64,000 bases of DNA. Source: Pollutimonas subterranea (GTDB taxonomy: Bacteria; Pseudomonadota; Gammaproteobacteria; Burkholderiales; Burkholderiaceae_B). Shown piece after piece: positions 63,035 to 64,000 of this stretch; the first letter of the stretch is position 1, and every line of letters starts with the position of its first letter. The DNA is taken from NCBI RefSeq assembly GCF_002849655.1, contig NZ_PDNW01000002.1, positions 310,001 through 374,000 of the forward strand. Direction: 5' to 3'. The position numbers were made by a program, and so were the translations under genes. Below the pieces are notes generated by a model. That model was not told the origin of the DNA, ran no database searches, and saw nothing but the letters and a program-made list of their open reading frames with translations.

Positions 63035-64000
63035 AAAAAGTCAGCGTGGAGTGCCGGAATATCAGGCTGTCCTACGACAGGACCGAGGTTCTCAAGAACA
63101 TCAGCCTGACCGTGGAACCGGGAGAATTCTTTGCCTTGCTGGGGCCCTCGGGCTCGGGAAAGTCCACATTGCTTCGGCTGATCGCGGGATTCAACCAGCA
63201 GAATTCCGGCGAGCTGCTGGTGGACGGACAGAATATCGGATCAGTGCCGCCGCACAAGCGCAATATCGGAATGGTATTCCAAAGCTATGCCTTGTGGCCC
63301 CACATGACAGTCTGGGATAACGTTGCCTTCGGCCTTGTCGAGCGCAAGGTACGCGGCGCCGAGCTCAAGGCAAGAGTCGCCGGCGCTCTCGAACTGGTGG
63401 GCCTGTCGCAATATGCCAAGCGGTATCCCAACGAGCTATCCGGCGGGCAACAGCAACGGGTGGCCCTGGCGCGCACCATCGTCATTGAACCGCAGGTGCT
63501 GCTGCTCGATGAACCCCTGTCCAATCTGGATCGCAATCTCCGCGTGCAAATGCGCCAGGAACTGCTGTCACTGCAACGCCGGCTTGGCATCACCACGATT
63601 TTCGTGACGCATGACCAGGAAGAAGCCATGACGACGGCAGACCGCATGGCAGTCATGGACCAGGGCGTCGTACAGCAGGTTGGAAGCCCGTCGAATCTCT
63701 TTGACTTTCCGTGCAACCGCTTCGTTGCAAATTTCGTGGGCACCATGAACGTGCTGGAAGGCGAGGTCAAGGAACGCAGCAGCAACAACATCACCCTGAG
63801 CGTAGGCGGCGTTGGCGACCTGATGCTGCCCCTGCATTCCGAAGCACCGAACAGTCCACGGCTTGCCGCCAGCTTTCGTCCTCACACCGTCCAGATGGAA
63901 AACGCGGGAGGACGCGGCGACGCGCGATTCATCTGGCTGCCGGGCATTATCGAGCGAAGCGAATTTCTGGGCGAATTCACGCGGTATGAAGTAAGGGTGG
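63031..64000 (+). CDS. ABC transporter ATPase (partial, runs off window)
   Basis: The first 323 codons of an ATPase are present and remain open at the window edge. Walker A is GPSGSGKST, Q-loop MVFQSYALWPH, signature [13 protein letters not shown], Walker B LLLDEPLSNLD, and the switch His is in VTHDQEEAM. A C-terminal TOBE-type regulatory domain begins near residue 240 (FVANFVGTMNVLEGEV). It is coupled to the permease by an ATGA overlap and completes the importer. Confidence 0.93.
   Translation, partial: MKKVSVECRNIRLSYDRTEVLKNISLTVEPGEFFALLGPSGSGKSTLLRLIAGFNQQNSGELLVDGQNIGSVPPHKRNIGMVFQSYALWPHMTVWDNVAFGLVERKVRGAELKARVAGALELVGLSQYAKRYPNELSGGQQQRVALARTIVIEPQVLLLDEPLSNLDRNLRVQMRQELLSLQRRLGITTIFVTHDQEEAMTTADRMAVMDQGVVQQVGSPSNLFDFPCNRFVANFVGTMNVLEGEVKERSSNNITLSVGGVGDLMLPLHSEAPNSPRLAASFRPHTVQMENAGGRGDARFIWLPGIIERSEFLGEFTRYEVRV

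Overview
The window reads as chromosomal DNA of a betaproteobacterium, order Burkholderiales, most likely family Alcaligenaceae (Bordetella, Achromobacter or Pusillimonas relatives). The clues are the core order rlmE-ftsH-folP-glmM with divergent yhbY and nearby greA, a ppk/pst/ppx cluster, a fused indolepyruvate oxidoreductase, a one-chain LivH-LivM permease and a PldA with a long N-terminal extension. The family assignment is from recall of these arrangements, not from a search. About 53 protein genes and two tRNA genes (Arg-UCU, Pro-UGG) can be supported.

Layout. 1-12.9 kb is accessory in character: a 7TM-type sensor kinase and response regulator, an exported amidohydrolase, a 2161-residue autotransporter with about 16 glycine-rich repeats, an exported metallo-beta-lactamase-fold hydrolase and a HigA antitoxin remnant that abuts the 3' end of tRNA-Arg. 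13-24 kb holds outer-membrane phospholipase A, a LysR regulator divergent from a fused indolepyruvate oxidoreductase, and a complete branched-chain-amino-acid type ABC transporter (binding protein, fused permease, two ATPases). 24-33 kb holds an LTA-synthase-like sulfatase-fold membrane enzyme, a DJ-1/PfpI protein, a TerC-CBS-CorC membrane protein, tRNA-Pro, and a two-component system flanked by two PepSY proteins and a ferric-reductase-like flavocytochrome. 33-42 kb holds acyl-CoA ligase, GST and enoyl-CoA hydratase genes, a Lon-substrate-domain protein, an MTA/SAH nucleosidase, CreA, a spermidine-synthase-like methyltransferase, an alpha/beta hydrolase, a short AMP-binding fragment, DoxX and a patatin. 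42-52 kb is the phosphate region: subtilisin plus a small propeptide-like partner, pstBACS, ppk, ppx and an OlsB-like acyltransferase. 52-58 kb is the conserved housekeeping block. 58-64 kb holds a uracil/xanthine-type permease and a binding-protein-dependent transporter whose ATPase runs off the window.

How the genes work together. The pst operon is preceded by a clear Pho box with a -10 element 10 bp downstream, so it should be induced by PhoB in low phosphate. Polyphosphate synthesis and breakdown (ppk, ppx) and a probable ornithine-lipid acyltransferase lie beside it, which suggests a phosphate-economy neighbourhood. No phoU follows pstB. Instead, 46 bp downstream comes a subtilisin without a signal peptide, coupled by a GTGA overlap to a 78-residue protein that looks like a separate protease propeptide or inhibitor. 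This pair is my best candidate for a little-described system.

Other notable points are a terminator in the greA leader (GraL-like in layout), facing 11-bp-spaced direct repeats between the two PepSY genes, a long perfect inverted repeat between convergent genes, and a possible genomic-island edge at tRNA-Arg. All statements come from reading the sequence; no database or folding program was run.
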